Below are positions 8,612 to 17,386 of a DNA stretch of 50,785 bases, piece after piece. Position 1 is the stretch's first letter; the number at the start of each line of letters is the position of its first letter. A model generated the notes under the pieces. The model searched no databases. It saw only the letters and a list, made by a program, of their open reading frames with translations, and was not told the DNA's origin. Source of the DNA: Streptomyces inhibens (GTDB lineage: Bacteria; Actinomycetota; Actinomycetes; Streptomycetales; Streptomycetaceae); assembly GCF_003389455.1 (NCBI RefSeq), contig NZ_QUAC01000116.1, forward strand, positions 1-50,785. Reading direction: 5' to 3'. The position numbers and the translations under genes were made by a program.

Positions 8612-8713
8612 ATGCTCAAGGACATGTTCTCGACCTTCGCGAAGGAGGGCGGCCGCATCGGCAGCGGCGCCCTGGGGAGCGGCCAGGGCGGAGTCGGCCG
8701 ATGTGTGTGCTGA
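8612..8713 (+). CDS. Putative 33-codon ORF ending Cys-Val-Cys
   Basis: An ATG two bases after the cysN stop opens a 33-codon frame (MLKDMFSTFAKEGG...) that ends Arg-Cys-Val-Cys just before its TGA. A second frame, ATG 8701 to TAG 8781, starts Met-Cys-Val-Leu inside it and stops in the loop of the 8772-8790 hairpin. Both lie between cysN and the sulfonate-binding lipoprotein gene. They could be chance ORFs or a cysteine-sensing leader; coding is not proven. Confidence 0.35.
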   Translation: MLKDMFSTFAKEGGRIGSGALGSGQGGVGRCVC

Positions 8714-8771
8714 CGATGCTCGACTCCGTACCCCCCACACCACCCTTCCGAAGATCCATAGCTCCGCCGGG

Positions 8772-8790
8772 CGCGCCTTAGCAGGGCGCG
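8772..8790 (+). promoter_or_regulatory. Hairpin upstream of ssuA
   Basis: CGCGCC and GGCGCG form a 6-bp stem around a 7-nt loop, ending about 15 nt before the GAGAGGAA ribosome site of ssuA. It may partly terminate or limit transcription passing from cysN, or set the ssuA mRNA 5' end. Confidence 0.4.
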
Positions 8791-8822
8791 TACTGCCCGG
8801 CCCTCCGAGAGGAACTCCTCCC

Positions 8823-9932
8823 GTGTCTGCCGTTCGACACCGCCTGCTGGCGGCCGCCGCAACCGTCCCGCTCCTGATCGGCGCGCTGGGCGCCTGCGGC
8901 TACGGCTCCGAGGCCAAGAAGGACACTTCGTCCGGCGTCGCCCCCAAGGGCGCGAAGACCGACGGACTTGATCAAGTGAAGATCGGGTTCTTCGGCAACA
9001 CCACCCACGCCACTCCCCTGATCGGCCTCCAGAAGGGCCTGTTCCAGAAGGAACTGGGCGGCACCGCGGTGAAGTCCTCCGTGTTCAACGCGGGCCCCGC
9101 GGAGATCGAGGCGCTCAACTCGGACGCCATCGACATCGGCTGGATCGGCCCCTCCCCCTCGATCAACGGCTACGCCAAGTCGCACGGCAAGAGCCTGAAG
9201 ATCATCTCGGGCTCGGCCTCCGGCGGTGTCTCGCTCGTGGTCAACCCCAAGAAGATCAAGAGCCTGAACGATCTCAAGGGCAAGACGATCGCGACCCCGC
9301 AGCTGGGCAACACCCAGGACGTCGCGCTGCTGAACTACCTTGCCGAGAAGGGCTACAAGGTCGACGCCACCACCGGCAAGGGTGATGTCACCGTTCAGCG
9401 CACCGACAACAAGGTGACGCCGACCGCCTTCGAGCAGGGCTCCATCGACGGTGCGTGGGTGCCCGAGCCCACCGCTTCCAAGCTCGTCGCCCAGGGCGGC
9501 AAGACGATCCTGGACGAGAAGAAGCTGTGGAAGGACGGGAAGTTCGTCATCACGAACGTGATCGTCTCGCAGAAGTTCCTCAAGGAGCACCCGAAGGCCG
9601 TCGAGGCGGTGCTGCGTGCCTCGGTGAAGACCAACGCCTGGATCCGTACGCATCCGGCCGAGGCGAAGAAGGCGCTCAACGCCAAGCTCGCCGATCCGCA
9701 GATCGCCGGCAAGGCGCTGCCGGAGAACGTGATCGACCCGGCGTTCCGGAACATCGACGTCACCGATGACCCGCTGGCCGCCACCCTCCAGCAGGAGGCG
9801 GACCACGCCGTCAAGGCGGGCCTGCTGAAGGCTCCCGACCTCAAGGGCATCTACGACCTCACGCTGCTGAACAAGGTGCTCAAGTCCGAGGGCAAGCAGC
9901 CGGTCGACGACGCCGGACTCGGCAGCAAGTAG
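8823..9932 (+). CDS. ssuA: Sulfonate-type ABC transporter substrate-binding lipoprotein
   Basis: A 369-aa lipoprotein. The signal peptide ends in the lipobox LGAC (Cys25), so the mature protein is tethered outside the membrane. The two-lobed periplasmic-binding fold of the SsuA/TauA (NMT1-like) family is clear: KIGFFGNTTHATPLIG, the EALNSDAIDIGWIGPSPS segment and the long DLKGKTIATPQLGNTQDV segment. It delivers aliphatic sulfonates or a related sulfur source to SsuBC; the exact ligand cannot be read. GTG 8823 is chosen because GAGAGGAA lies about 10 nt upstream and it yields a complete signal peptide. Confidence 0.9.
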   Translation: MSAVRHRLLAAAATVPLLIGALGACGYGSEAKKDTSSGVAPKGAKTDGLDQVKIGFFGNTTHATPLIGLQKGLFQKELGGTAVKSSVFNAGPAEIEALNSDAIDIGWIGPSPSINGYAKSHGKSLKIISGSASGGVSLVVNPKKIKSLNDLKGKTIATPQLGNTQDVALLNYLAEKGYKVDATTGKGDVTVQRTDNKVTPTAFEQGSIDGAWVPEPTASKLVAQGGKTILDEKKLWKDGKFVITNVIVSQKFLKEHPKAVEAVLRASVKTNAWIRTHPAEAKKALNAKLADPQIAGKALPENVIDPAFRNIDVTDDPLAATLQQEADHAVKAGLLKAPDLKGIYDLTLLNKVLKSEGKQPVDDAGLGSK

Positions 9933-9969
9933 CCCTCGCAGCTCCGCACTCCCCCAGGAGGTGACACCG

Positions 9970-10800
9970 ATGACGACCACCACGCTCACCAAGCAGCAGC
10001 CCGCCACGGCGGACACGGCCACCACCGTGCCGTACGCGGCTCGCATCGACCATGTCTCGAAGTCGTTCGGCCGCCCCGGCGCGCAGCAGCATGTGCTGGA
10101 CGACATCAGCATCGATGTGGCACCCGGCGAATTCGTCTGCCTCCTGGGGGCCTCGGGCTGCGGAAAGTCCACCCTCCTCAACCTCGTGGCCGGCCTCGAC
10201 GCGCCGTCCGCCGGCGCCATCGAGACGCCCGGCGGCCGGCCGGCCCTGATGTTCCAGGAGCACGCGCTGTTCCCGTGGCTGACCGCGGGCCGCAACATCG
10301 AACTGGCGCTGCGGCTGCGCGGGGTGCCGCGCGCGGAGCGCCGCGACGAGGCCGAGCGGCTGCTCGAACTCGTCCGTCTCAAGGGCGCGTACGGCAAGCG
10401 GGTGCACGAGCTGTCGGGCGGTATGCGCCAGCGCGTCGCGATGGCCCGTGCGCTCGCCCAGGACAGCCAACTGCTGCTGATGGACGAGCCGTTCGCCGCG
10501 CTCGACGCGATCACCCGTGACGTCCTGCACGACGAGCTGACCCGCATCTGGACTGCATCCAAAAGCGACTCCGCCGCGGGAACGAACCTCTCGGTCCTCT
10601 TCGTCACCCATAACGTCCGCGAGGCCGTGCGGCTGGCCGAGCGGGTGGTGCTGCTGTCCTCCCGGCCCGGCCGGATCGCCCGCGAGTGGCAGGTGGACAT
10701 CCCGCAGCCGCGCCGTATCGAGGACGCCGCGGTCGCCGACCTTTCCATCGAGATCACCGAACAGCTCCGTGGGGAGATCCGCCGCCATGGCCAGCACTGA
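9970..10800 (+). CDS. ssuB: ABC transporter ATP-binding protein, sulfonate type
   Basis: A 276-aa cytoplasmic ATPase that energises the SsuABC importer. Walker A is GASGCGKST, the Q loop is MFQEHALFPW, the ABC signature is LSGGMRQRVA, Walker B is LLLMDEPFAALD and the switch is VTHNVREAVRLAE; all are intact. ATG 9970 is preferred with AGGAGGTG spaced 6 nt upstream (an in-frame GTG at 9961 overlaps that site). The 3' end overlaps the ssuC start by 14 nt, indicating coupled translation. Confidence 0.93.
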   Translation: MTTTTLTKQQPATADTATTVPYAARIDHVSKSFGRPGAQQHVLDDISIDVAPGEFVCLLGASGCGKSTLLNLVAGLDAPSAGAIETPGGRPALMFQEHALFPWLTAGRNIELALRLRGVPRAERRDEAERLLELVRLKGAYGKRVHELSGGMRQRVAMARALAQDSQLLLMDEPFAALDAITRDVLHDELTRIWTASKSDSAAGTNLSVLFVTHNVREAVRLAERVVLLSSRPGRIAREWQVDIPQPRRIEDAAVADLSIEITEQLRGEIRRHGQH

Positions 10801-11737
10801 AACCGAGGCCCAGTCCACCGCCGCACCGGCCGGTGACGACACCGCGGCCGGCACCACCGTCACCAAGGCCGGTGTCGCCTCCGGTGACCTCGCCGGCCTG
10901 GAGGCCGGGCTCGATGCCCTTGAATCCACGGTCGTCGCCCGGCAGCCGTGGCTGCGTACCACCGCGTCGAAGGCGCTCCCTCCCGTCGTCGCCCTCGCGA
11001 TCGTGCTCGGGCTGTGGCAGCTCGCGTACCACTTCGAGCTGAAGCCGCACTATCTGCTGCCGAGCCCGGTGGACGTCGGCCGCTCGCTCCAGCAGAAGTG
11101 GCTCGAAGGCACGCTGCTGAACTTTGTGTGGACCAGTGTCTCCCGCGGCGCCCTCGGCTTCCTGGCCTCGGTCGCCATCGGAACGGTGCTCGGGCTGATC
11201 GTTGCCCAGGTCAAGGCCGTACGGGCGGCGATCGGGCCGATCCTGAGCGGTCTGCAGTCCCTGCCCTCCGTGGCCTGGGTCCCGGCAGCGATCATCTGGT
11301 TCGGGCTGAGCGACGCCACGATCTACGCGGTGGTGCTGCTCGGCGCCGTCCCCTCCATCGCCAACGGCCTGGTGGCGGGCGTCGACCAGATCTCTCCGCT
11401 CTATCTGCGTGCCGGCCGCACCATCGGCGCGACGGGGCCGGCCGGGGTACGGCATGTGCTGCTGCCGGCTGCGCTGCCCGGCTATATCGCCGGCCTCAAG
11501 CAGGGCTGGGCGTTCTCCTGGCGTTCCCTGATGGCCGCCGAACTCATCGTCAACGCGCCCGATCTGGGCACCGGCCTGGGCCAGCTCCTGGAGCAGGGCC
11601 GCGAGCTGCAGGACATGTCCTGGGTGCTGGCCGCGATTCTGCTGATCCTGATCGTCGGCATCGGCATCGAGCTGCTGATCTTCGCCCCGATCGAGCGGCG
11701 GGTGCTGCGCAGCCGCGGCCTTCTCGTGAAGAGCTGA
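10787..11737 (+). CDS. ssuC: ABC transporter permease, sulfonate type
   Basis: A 316-aa inner-membrane permease of the SsuC/TauC family. After a hydrophilic N-terminal 60 residues there are about six transmembrane segments, and the EAA-type cytoplasmic loop that docks on SsuB is visible around LYLRAGRTIGATGPAGVRHVLLPAALPG. ATG 10787 follows GGGGAG at 10771-10776. The C-terminus ends 3 nt before the chelatase gene. With ssuA and ssuB it forms a complete importer inside the sulfate-assimilation operon. Confidence 0.92.
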   Translation: MASTETEAQSTAAPAGDDTAAGTTVTKAGVASGDLAGLEAGLDALESTVVARQPWLRTTASKALPPVVALAIVLGLWQLAYHFELKPHYLLPSPVDVGRSLQQKWLEGTLLNFVWTSVSRGALGFLASVAIGTVLGLIVAQVKAVRAAIGPILSGLQSLPSVAWVPAAIIWFGLSDATIYAVVLLGAVPSIANGLVAGVDQISPLYLRAGRTIGATGPAGVRHVLLPAALPGYIAGLKQGWAFSWRSLMAAELIVNAPDLGTGLGQLLEQGRELQDMSWVLAAILLILIVGIGIELLIFAPIERRVLRSRGLLVKS

Positions 11738-11740
11738 ACC

Positions 11741-12511
11741 ATGGACGCACGCCCCACCCTTCTCGTCATCGCCCACGGCAGCCGCGACCCGCGGCACGCG
11801 GCGACCGTCTCCGCGCTGTGCGCGCGGGTGCGGGCGCTGCGGCCGGGGCTGCGGGTCGAGGTCGGTTATCTCGACTTCAACGCGCCCCGGGTGCCTCGGG
11901 TGCTGGAGCGCCTTTCCAGCGAGGGCATACGGGATGTGGTGGCGCTGCCTCTTCTGCTCACTCGTGCCTTCCACGCGAAGTCCGACATCCCGGCGGTACT
12001 ACGAGAGGCCGCCGCGCGGCTCCCACTGCTGACGGTCCGTCAGGCCGAGGTGCTCGGCCCTTCCACCCTCCTGACCGCCGCCCTGGAGCGGCGGCTGGAG
12101 GAAGCCGGGCTGCGGCCCGGCGACCGCCGCTCGACCGGGGTCGTACTGGCCTCGGCGGGCTCCTCAGACCCGGAGGCGATCGCAGTGATCGCTGAAATCG
12201 CGCGGGAGTGGCGGCGCACCGCTGGTTGGTGTGCCGTGCGACCTGCGTTCGCCTCCGCATCCCTTCCCCGCACGGCCGATGCCGTGCGGGCCCTGCGGGC
12301 CGAGGGCGCCCACCGGGTGGCCGTCGCCCCGTACGTCATCGCCCCCGGTTTCCTCCCCGACCGCATCGCCGCCGGCGCCCGCGAGGCCCGCGCCGACATC
12401 CTCGCCCCCGTCCTCGGCCCCGCCCCCGAGCTGGCCCGGCTGCTGCTCCGGCGCTACGACCGGTCGGTGGTGGCCGGCGCCCGCGGTCAAGCGGCGGCGC
12501 TGACCGCCTGA
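11741..12511 (+). CDS. Sirohydrochlorin chelatase (CbiX/SirB-like)
   Basis: A 256-aa chelatase made of two CbiX half-domains. The metal-binding signature is seen at the N-terminus as VIAHGSRDPRH, with PLLLTRAFHAKSDIP around residue 70 and the second-half APYVIAPGFLPDRI. Family members insert Fe or Co into sirohydrochlorin. Next to siroheme-dependent sulfite reductase the likely job is ferrochelation to make siroheme. It begins 3 nt after the ssuC stop and is the last gene of the operon. Confidence 0.88.
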   Translation: MDARPTLLVIAHGSRDPRHAATVSALCARVRALRPGLRVEVGYLDFNAPRVPRVLERLSSEGIRDVVALPLLLTRAFHAKSDIPAVLREAAARLPLLTVRQAEVLGPSTLLTAALERRLEEAGLRPGDRRSTGVVLASAGSSDPEAIAVIAEIAREWRRTAGWCAVRPAFASASLPRTADAVRALRAEGAHRVAVAPYVIAPGFLPDRIAAGAREARADILAPVLGPAPELARLLLRRYDRSVVAGARGQAAALTA

Positions 12512-12538
12512 GGACGATTGCCCGGCGGGCGCCGCGGT

Positions 12539-12830
12539 TCAGCTCCCCGTGGTGCGTATCAAGGCCGTGGTCCACGGCGGCAGCCGGTCGCCGGTGACCG
12601 GTGCGGAGGACAGCAACACCTCGCCGTCCGGCAGCGAACGGGCTCGGCCGACGCCACGCCCCCCTGCGCCTCGACGGACAGCTCGCCCCAGCCCGGCGGC
12701 TGCGGCGGGAGTTGCGCACCCATGCCTCGGCGACGGCGATGCGCGGCGGGTCGCACTCGTCGAAGACCGTGCGCCAGTTCATCAAGCATGGCCAACAGGA
12801 CGACGACGAGCGGGAGTTGACGGCGGCGGG
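12539..12830 (-). pseudogene. Decayed C-terminal part of a GH13 alpha-glucosidase-type gene
   Basis: On the minus strand two stretches recall family 13 glycosidases. One reads NWRTVFDECDPPRIAVAEAWV (roughly 12715-12790), resembling the segment around the catalytic Glu of alpha-glucosidases. The other reads DGEVLLSSAP...DRLPPWTTALIR and ends at a TGA (12539-12541), resembling the C-terminal barrel. They lie in different frames and are far closer than in an intact enzyme, so the gene appears deleted and frameshifted. It fills most of the gap between the chelatase and oxidoreductase genes. Confidence 0.6.
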
Positions 12831-12853
12831 GGGCGTAGAGGTCGCACGGTCGC

Positions 12854-13624
12854 TCAGCCGCGCGGACGGACGTGGAGATCCAGTCCGCCCGTCCCCGGCG
12901 CCTCCACGCCCGGCAGCAGCCGCATCTCCCGGTCGTAGTCGCCGCCGACGAGCGACCGGAACGGGACCGGCTCGTCCGTGAAGAGCCCGTCGAGCCGTCG
13001 CCCGTACTCCCGCTTCGCCGCCGCGAACCGCTCCTCGGGCAGGTCGTTCGAGCCGTACACCGCGAAGGGTTCGAGCGGGGTCATGCCGGTGAACCAGAAC
13101 AGTCCGTGCTGGACCGGGTGGAGGACGTCCGCCAGGCGGCCGTGGATGCCCCGGTCGGAGAAGGACGACTCGCGGGCGCCGGCCGTCACCGAGACCAGCG
13201 CGCGCCGCCCCGCCAGGGCGCCTTCGCTGTACGGGGGCGGGACCTCGGGTCCGTAACCGAACCCGGCGGTGAACACCCGGTCGATCCAGCCCTTCAGGAT
13301 CGCGGGCGCCGAGAACCACCACAGCGGGAACTGCAACACCACCGCGTCCGACCAACGCACCTTCTCCTGCTCGGCCGCGACGTCCGCCGAAAGCTTCCCC
13401 GCCAGCGTGGCCCGCTCCGAGGCGTCCATCACGTGCAGGCGACGGTCGGGGGCGTCGTCCGGGAAGTCGTCGGCGTCGACCGAGGCCTTCCACTTCATCG
13501 CGTACAGGTCGGACACGCGCACCTCGTGGCCCGCCGCCCGCAGGTGGTCGACCGCGAAGCCGGTCAACGCGGCGTTGAGGGAACGGGGTTCGGGGTGGGC
13601 GCTGACGACAAGGATCTTCTTCAT
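12854..13624 (-). CDS. NAD(P)H dehydrogenase (quinone), flavodoxin-like
   Basis: A 256-aa FMN/FAD-dependent oxidoreductase of the NQO1/MdaB family, probably a soluble two-electron reductase of quinones or similar electrophiles. The flavin-binding start ILVVSAHPEPRSLNAAL is followed by the characteristic FPLWWFSAPAILKGWIDRVF and the dinucleotide region ALVSVTAGARESSFS. The start is the ATG at 13624-13622 (minus strand); the frame upstream is not homologous. It is divergent from the MmyB-type regulator gene across a 98-bp spacer, a usual target/regulator arrangement. Confidence 0.9.
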   Translation of the reverse strand: MKKILVVSAHPEPRSLNAALTGFAVDHLRAAGHEVRVSDLYAMKWKASVDADDFPDDAPDRRLHVMDASERATLAGKLSADVAAEQEKVRWSDAVVLQFPLWWFSAPAILKGWIDRVFTAGFGYGPEVPPPYSEGALAGRRALVSVTAGARESSFSDRGIHGRLADVLHPVQHGLFWFTGMTPLEPFAVYGSNDLPEERFAAAKREYGRRLDGLFTDEPVPFRSLVGGDYDREMRLLPGVEAPGTGGLDLHVRPRG

Positions 13625-13722
13625 GCCGCCACCGTCTCCCGGGCGGCGACCGGTAGCCAGATCCCTGTGCGACCGGCGGACCCGTAATCCTGGTACCGCG
13701 AGGGCCACCCATACTTGAGCCC

Positions 13723-14724
13723 ATGGACGGCGTGGACCACATCGAGCGCACAGACGGCGTAGACAAGCGCATCGGGAACGGCATCGAGAACAGCGGCGGA
13801 ATCGACCGCATCGACGGGGTCGGCGACACCCGGCGGGCGCTCGGCGGCTTTCTGCGCGCCCGCCGGGGGCGCGTCGCGCCGGAGCACGTCGGGCTCGTCG
13901 GCGGCCGTCGCCGGCGGGTGCGCGGGCTGCGCCGCGAGGAGCTGGCCCAGCTCGCCGGGATCAGTGTGGACTACTACGTACGCCTCGAACAGGGCCGGGC
14001 CACCCAGCCGTCCCCCGAAGTGCTCGACGCGCTCGCCAAGGCACTCGGGCTCGACACGGCGGAGCGCAGTCACCTCGCCACCCTGGCCGGCGCCAGGCGC
14101 GACCCCGCGCCCACGGCCCGGGTCAGCCCCCTGCTGCAACGGGTCCTGGACGCCATGGCCCTTTCCCGAGCTCTCGACTCCGCTCGCACCGGGGACACCC
14201 CGATGCCGGCCTTCGCGACGAACCACCGCCTCGACGTGGTGGCCTGGAACAGCCTGGGTGCCGAACTCATCGGCGGTCTGGCCGACCCGGTCCGCCGCGA
14301 TCGGAACAACGCCAGATACCTCTTCCTCGACCCCGCCTCCCGGGTCGTCCACCCCGAGTGGGAGGACAGGGCGAGCGAGGCCGTGGGCCAACTGCGGGTC
14401 GCCGCAGGGCGCTACCCCGATGACGCGGAACTGGCCGCGCTCATCACCGAACTGTCCGCGCACAGCGCCGAGTTCCGGCGGATCTGGGCCACCGGCGAGG
14501 TCGTGATGTGCGCGGCGGGCCGCAAACGGCTGCGGCACCCGGTGGCCGGGCTGCTCACCCTGGACTTCGAGACGCTGCACGTGCCGGCCGCGCCCGGCGA
14601 GACGGGCCTGGTGGTGCACGTGTTCAGCGCCGAGGAGGGCAGCCAGGAGGCCGTCGCCCTCGCCCGGCTGGCCACGGCACCACCGACTGTTGAGCCCGGC
14701 CACAACCGAGCTCAACTCGGATGA
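13723..14724 (+). CDS. MmyB-type helix-turn-helix regulator
   Basis: A 333-aa DNA-binding protein. The XRE-type helix-turn-helix is at about residues 60-110 (RRRRVRGLRREELAQLAGISVDYYVRLEQG), preceded by the typical ALGGFLRARRG start. The C-terminal ligand-binding MmyB domain spans about residues 140-315. The first 35 residues are an unusual Asp/Gly/Ile-rich repeat-like stretch, so the true start may lie further in. The neighbouring divergent oxidoreductase is the most likely target. Its 3' end converges on the CocE-type hydrolase gene. Confidence 0.85.
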   Translation: MDGVDHIERTDGVDKRIGNGIENSGGIDRIDGVGDTRRALGGFLRARRGRVAPEHVGLVGGRRRRVRGLRREELAQLAGISVDYYVRLEQGRATQPSPEVLDALAKALGLDTAERSHLATLAGARRDPAPTARVSPLLQRVLDAMALSRALDSARTGDTPMPAFATNHRLDVVAWNSLGAELIGGLADPVRRDRNNARYLFLDPASRVVHPEWEDRASEAVGQLRVAAGRYPDDAELAALITELSAHSAEFRRIWATGEVVMCAAGRKRLRHPVAGLLTLDFETLHVPAAPGETGLVVHVFSAEEGSQEAVALARLATAPPTVEPGHNRAQLG

Positions 14725-14741
14725 ATCGAATGAAGGGGCCA

Positions 14742-16496
14742 TCACTCCTTCGTCTCGGCCTCGGTCTCGGTCTCGGTCTGTTGCCTCGGCGTCGGGTGGT
14801 CGGACGCCGAAGAACTACGCACCTGGGCCCCCTGGGGAAGAGCCAACGCTGAGCCGGTGTGCAGCGTGATGCGTACCGGCATGAGGCTGGTGGCCTCGAC
14901 CGACGGTTCCCCGGTGCCGGGATTACGGGCGTAGCGCGGATGGGCGCCTCCGCTTACCTGGAGGCGAATACGGTGCCCGGCGGCGAAGCGGTGGGCGGTG
15001 GAGCTCATCGGTACGGTGACCTCCGAGGGGGCCTGCCCGGCGGTCTGCAGCCGAGCCAGACCGTCGCAGACATTGGTGGATCGGCTCTGCGCGTCCACGT
15101 CGCACAGGCGGGCGAAGACATCGGCGTATCCGGTGTCCGTGGAGATCCGCAGTCGCGCGGAGACCGGGCCCAGGACGTCGACGGGCTCGGTCAGCGGCGG
15201 GGTGGTGAACGTCAGAACGTCCTCCCGCGCTTCCAGGGCGCTGTTGTCGCGGGGGCCGGCACCGCGGGAGAGCAGGGGCCCGCCCAGGGAAGGGGTGGGG
15301 TCGGCCGGGTCGTAGCGGAAGGACGTCAGCGGTGTGGATCCCGTAGGGGTCTGCTGGGTGAGAGTCCCGTTCACGGCGGGGAACCAGGCAGTCGTGACGG
15401 GGACCGGCGGCCAGTCGTCGAGGTCCCGCCACGCGCTTTCGCCGCCGACGTGCACGCGTACGGGCTGGGCACGCAGGCCGGCGGGGTCGTCGCACAGGTG
15501 CGCCCGCAGCCAGGCGAGGCTCTCGGAGAACACCTCTGGCCAGCCCTGTTGAAGTGCGGAGGTGTGTGTCCAGGGGCCGACGAGCAGGGCGGTCTCGCAG
15601 CCGGCCCGGCGCAGCCGGCCGTACTGCTCGAAGGTCTGGTCGGCCAGCGCGTCGTGCCACCCGGTGATCAAACTGGTGGGCACGCTCAGCCGCTCAGCCG
15701 CCTCCCCCAGGGACGTGCCGAGCCAGTACGGGTCGTCGGCGTCGGGGTGGGTCATCACGTCGTCCAGCCAGGGCACTTCTCCAAAGGCGGACTCGTACGC
15801 CCGGCGCAGCGGCCGCGCGGTGGTGATCTCGCGCAGACGGCGATGCAGGCGCAGCGTCGCCTTCAGCATGGGTGCCAGCCCCTGATGCTGGAAGGTGATG
15901 CCGGCGCCGGAGACGAGGGCGTTCTCCAGGTTGAGCGCACCGCCCGCATGGAAGAAGGAGTGGGGATCGTGCATGCCGACCTGCACCACCATCGCCTTCA
16001 GCTCCGGTGGCGGGTCCAGGGCGAGCGCCCACTGCACATAGCCCAGGTAGCTGGGGCCGATCGTGCCCAGTGTTCCGGTGAACCAGGGCTGCTCTCGCAG
16101 CCAGGACACGGCGGCCCGGCCGTCGGCGGGCTCGTTGCGCCACAGGTCGAACCGGCCCCCTGAGCCGCTGGTGCCGCGGCAACTCTGCAGCACCACGTGG
16201 AAGCCTTGTTCGGCGAAGAGCAAGCCGTACAGCGGTGACCACGGCAGGCCCCTGCCGTAAGGCGAGCGCACGAGAAGGGTCGGGAAGTCGCCCTTGGTGC
16301 GGGGGAAGTAGTGGTCGGTGAGCAAGGGGCTGCCGTCCGCGGCCGGTACCACGAGCCCTCGTTCCCAGCCGACTTCGTGCTGTTTGGCCGGGAGGCCGCG
16401 CCATGTCGCCCTCATCATCCGCGAGGACAACGGCGGCTTCCCGGGCGGCGCGGTCCAGTTGGGCCTTGGCACGACGTCGTGCGTGTGCAGTGTCAT
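14742..16496 (-). CDS. CocE/NonD family (peptidase S15-like) hydrolase
   Basis: A 584-aa alpha/beta hydrolase. The nucleophile elbow is GPSYLG, the acid region lies in the GWHDALAD segment and the catalytic His in GPWTHTS. A C-terminal jelly-roll domain follows (from about residue 360), as in X-prolyl dipeptidyl peptidases and cocaine esterase. No signal peptide is seen. The tail is Thr/Glu-rich (TETETEAETKE). ATG 16496 is chosen because GGAGGGG lies 4 nt upstream; an ATG at 16514 would overlap that site. It diverges from a TetR gene with a palindrome between them and is probably repressed by it. Confidence 0.88.
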   Translation of the reverse strand: MTLHTHDVVPRPNWTAPPGKPPLSSRMMRATWRGLPAKQHEVGWERGLVVPAADGSPLLTDHYFPRTKGDFPTLLVRSPYGRGLPWSPLYGLLFAEQGFHVVLQSCRGTSGSGGRFDLWRNEPADGRAAVSWLREQPWFTGTLGTIGPSYLGYVQWALALDPPPELKAMVVQVGMHDPHSFFHAGGALNLENALVSGAGITFQHQGLAPMLKATLRLHRRLREITTARPLRRAYESAFGEVPWLDDVMTHPDADDPYWLGTSLGEAAERLSVPTSLITGWHDALADQTFEQYGRLRRAGCETALLVGPWTHTSALQQGWPEVFSESLAWLRAHLCDDPAGLRAQPVRVHVGGESAWRDLDDWPPVPVTTAWFPAVNGTLTQQTPTGSTPLTSFRYDPADPTPSLGGPLLSRGAGPRDNSALEAREDVLTFTTPPLTEPVDVLGPVSARLRISTDTGYADVFARLCDVDAQSRSTNVCDGLARLQTAGQAPSEVTVPMSSTAHRFAAGHRIRLQVSGGAHPRYARNPGTGEPSVEATSLMPVRITLHTGSALALPQGAQVRSSSASDHPTPRQQTETETEAETKE

Positions 16497-16517
16497 CGTT
16501 CCCCCTCCACTCATTTA

Positions 16518-16530
16518 CGTACAGTGTACG
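16518..16530. promoter_or_regulatory. Candidate TetR operator between divergent genes
   Basis: CGTACA-G-TGTACG is a perfect 6-bp inverted repeat with a single central base. It lies 22 bp before the CocE gene start and 64 bp before the preferred TetR start, the expected place for an operator controlling both promoters. Confidence 0.65.
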
Positions 16531-16593
16531 AGAATAGTGGGTGCTTGGATGGCCTTGGCAAGTCCCAACGACCAGGAGAGGAACAGAAAGATC

Positions 16594-17310
16594 GTGACCC
16601 GTGGTGACGGGGCCGGCGCCACAGGCGTCGACCCCCAGCAGCTCTGGCTGAGTCCCGGTCGGCCCGCCAGAGGGCGCAAGCCCTCCTTCAGCCGCGAGGC
16701 GATCACGGCCGCGGCCGTCGCCCTGGCGGACGCCGAGGGGCTGGAAGCGGTCACCATGCGGCGAGTCGCCTCCCAGGTCGGGGCCGGCGTCATGTCGCTC
16801 TACAGCTACGCCCCCGACAAGGACACACTGCTGGAGCTGATGGTCGACCACGTCAGTGGCGAACTCCCCACGACAGAACCCCTTACGGGCGACTGGCGTA
16901 CCGATCTGAAGGCCATCGGCCACCTCCAGCGCGCCCTCATGCTCCGTCACCCCTGGCTCCCCGCGGCGCTGTCCGCCCGCCGGACACTCGGCCCACACGC
17001 GCTGGCATTCCTGGAGCGCGCACTCGCCGCCCTGCGGCCGACCCGGCTGGACGGCGCCGCGAAGCTGGAGGTCTTCAGCATGCTCACCGGCTTCGTCGCC
17101 GGACACGTCGGCTACGAGATCTCACAGGCCGCAGCCGCGGACTCGCCCGACCGGGCCGCCACCGAAGCCCGCTACCTCGCCACCGTCGCCGCCGACGGCC
17201 ACCACCCCGAGCTCGCCGAAGCCCTCGCCGCACCCGGCCGCCCCCTGACCCCCGACGCCACGTTCACCCGCTTCCTCGACCGCCTGATCGACGGGCTTGA
17301 CACGGACTGA
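16594..17310 (+). CDS. TetR family regulator
   Basis: A 238-aa repressor. The TetR helix-turn-helix is clear at about residues 32-75 (ITAAAVALADAEGLEAVTMRRVASQVG...LYSYAPDKDTLLELM). The all-helical C-terminal domain resembles the TetR_C class that senses small molecules. GTG 16594 is chosen with AGGAGAGG upstream, though the spacing (about 12 nt) is long; ATG 16549 is in frame and would add 15 residues, possibly on a leaderless mRNA. It probably controls itself and the divergent hydrolase through the 16518-16530 palindrome. Confidence 0.88.
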   Translation: MTRGDGAGATGVDPQQLWLSPGRPARGRKPSFSREAITAAAVALADAEGLEAVTMRRVASQVGAGVMSLYSYAPDKDTLLELMVDHVSGELPTTEPLTGDWRTDLKAIGHLQRALMLRHPWLPAALSARRTLGPHALAFLERALAALRPTRLDGAAKLEVFSMLTGFVAGHVGYEISQAAAADSPDRAATEARYLATVAADGHHPELAEALAAPGRPLTPDATFTRFLDRLIDGLDTD

Positions 17311-17386
17311 TGCCGCCTCCGCCACGCACGCACATCGAGCGCGCAGGTTCGACTTCCGCCACCCCTGCACCTGGTGACCGAGCTGT

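Noticed and set aside
13625..13708. Upstream extension of the flavodoxin-like oxidoreductase
   Set aside because: The family start MKKILVVSAHPE fits exactly at 13624; the extra residues are not homologous and would fill the divergent promoter region.
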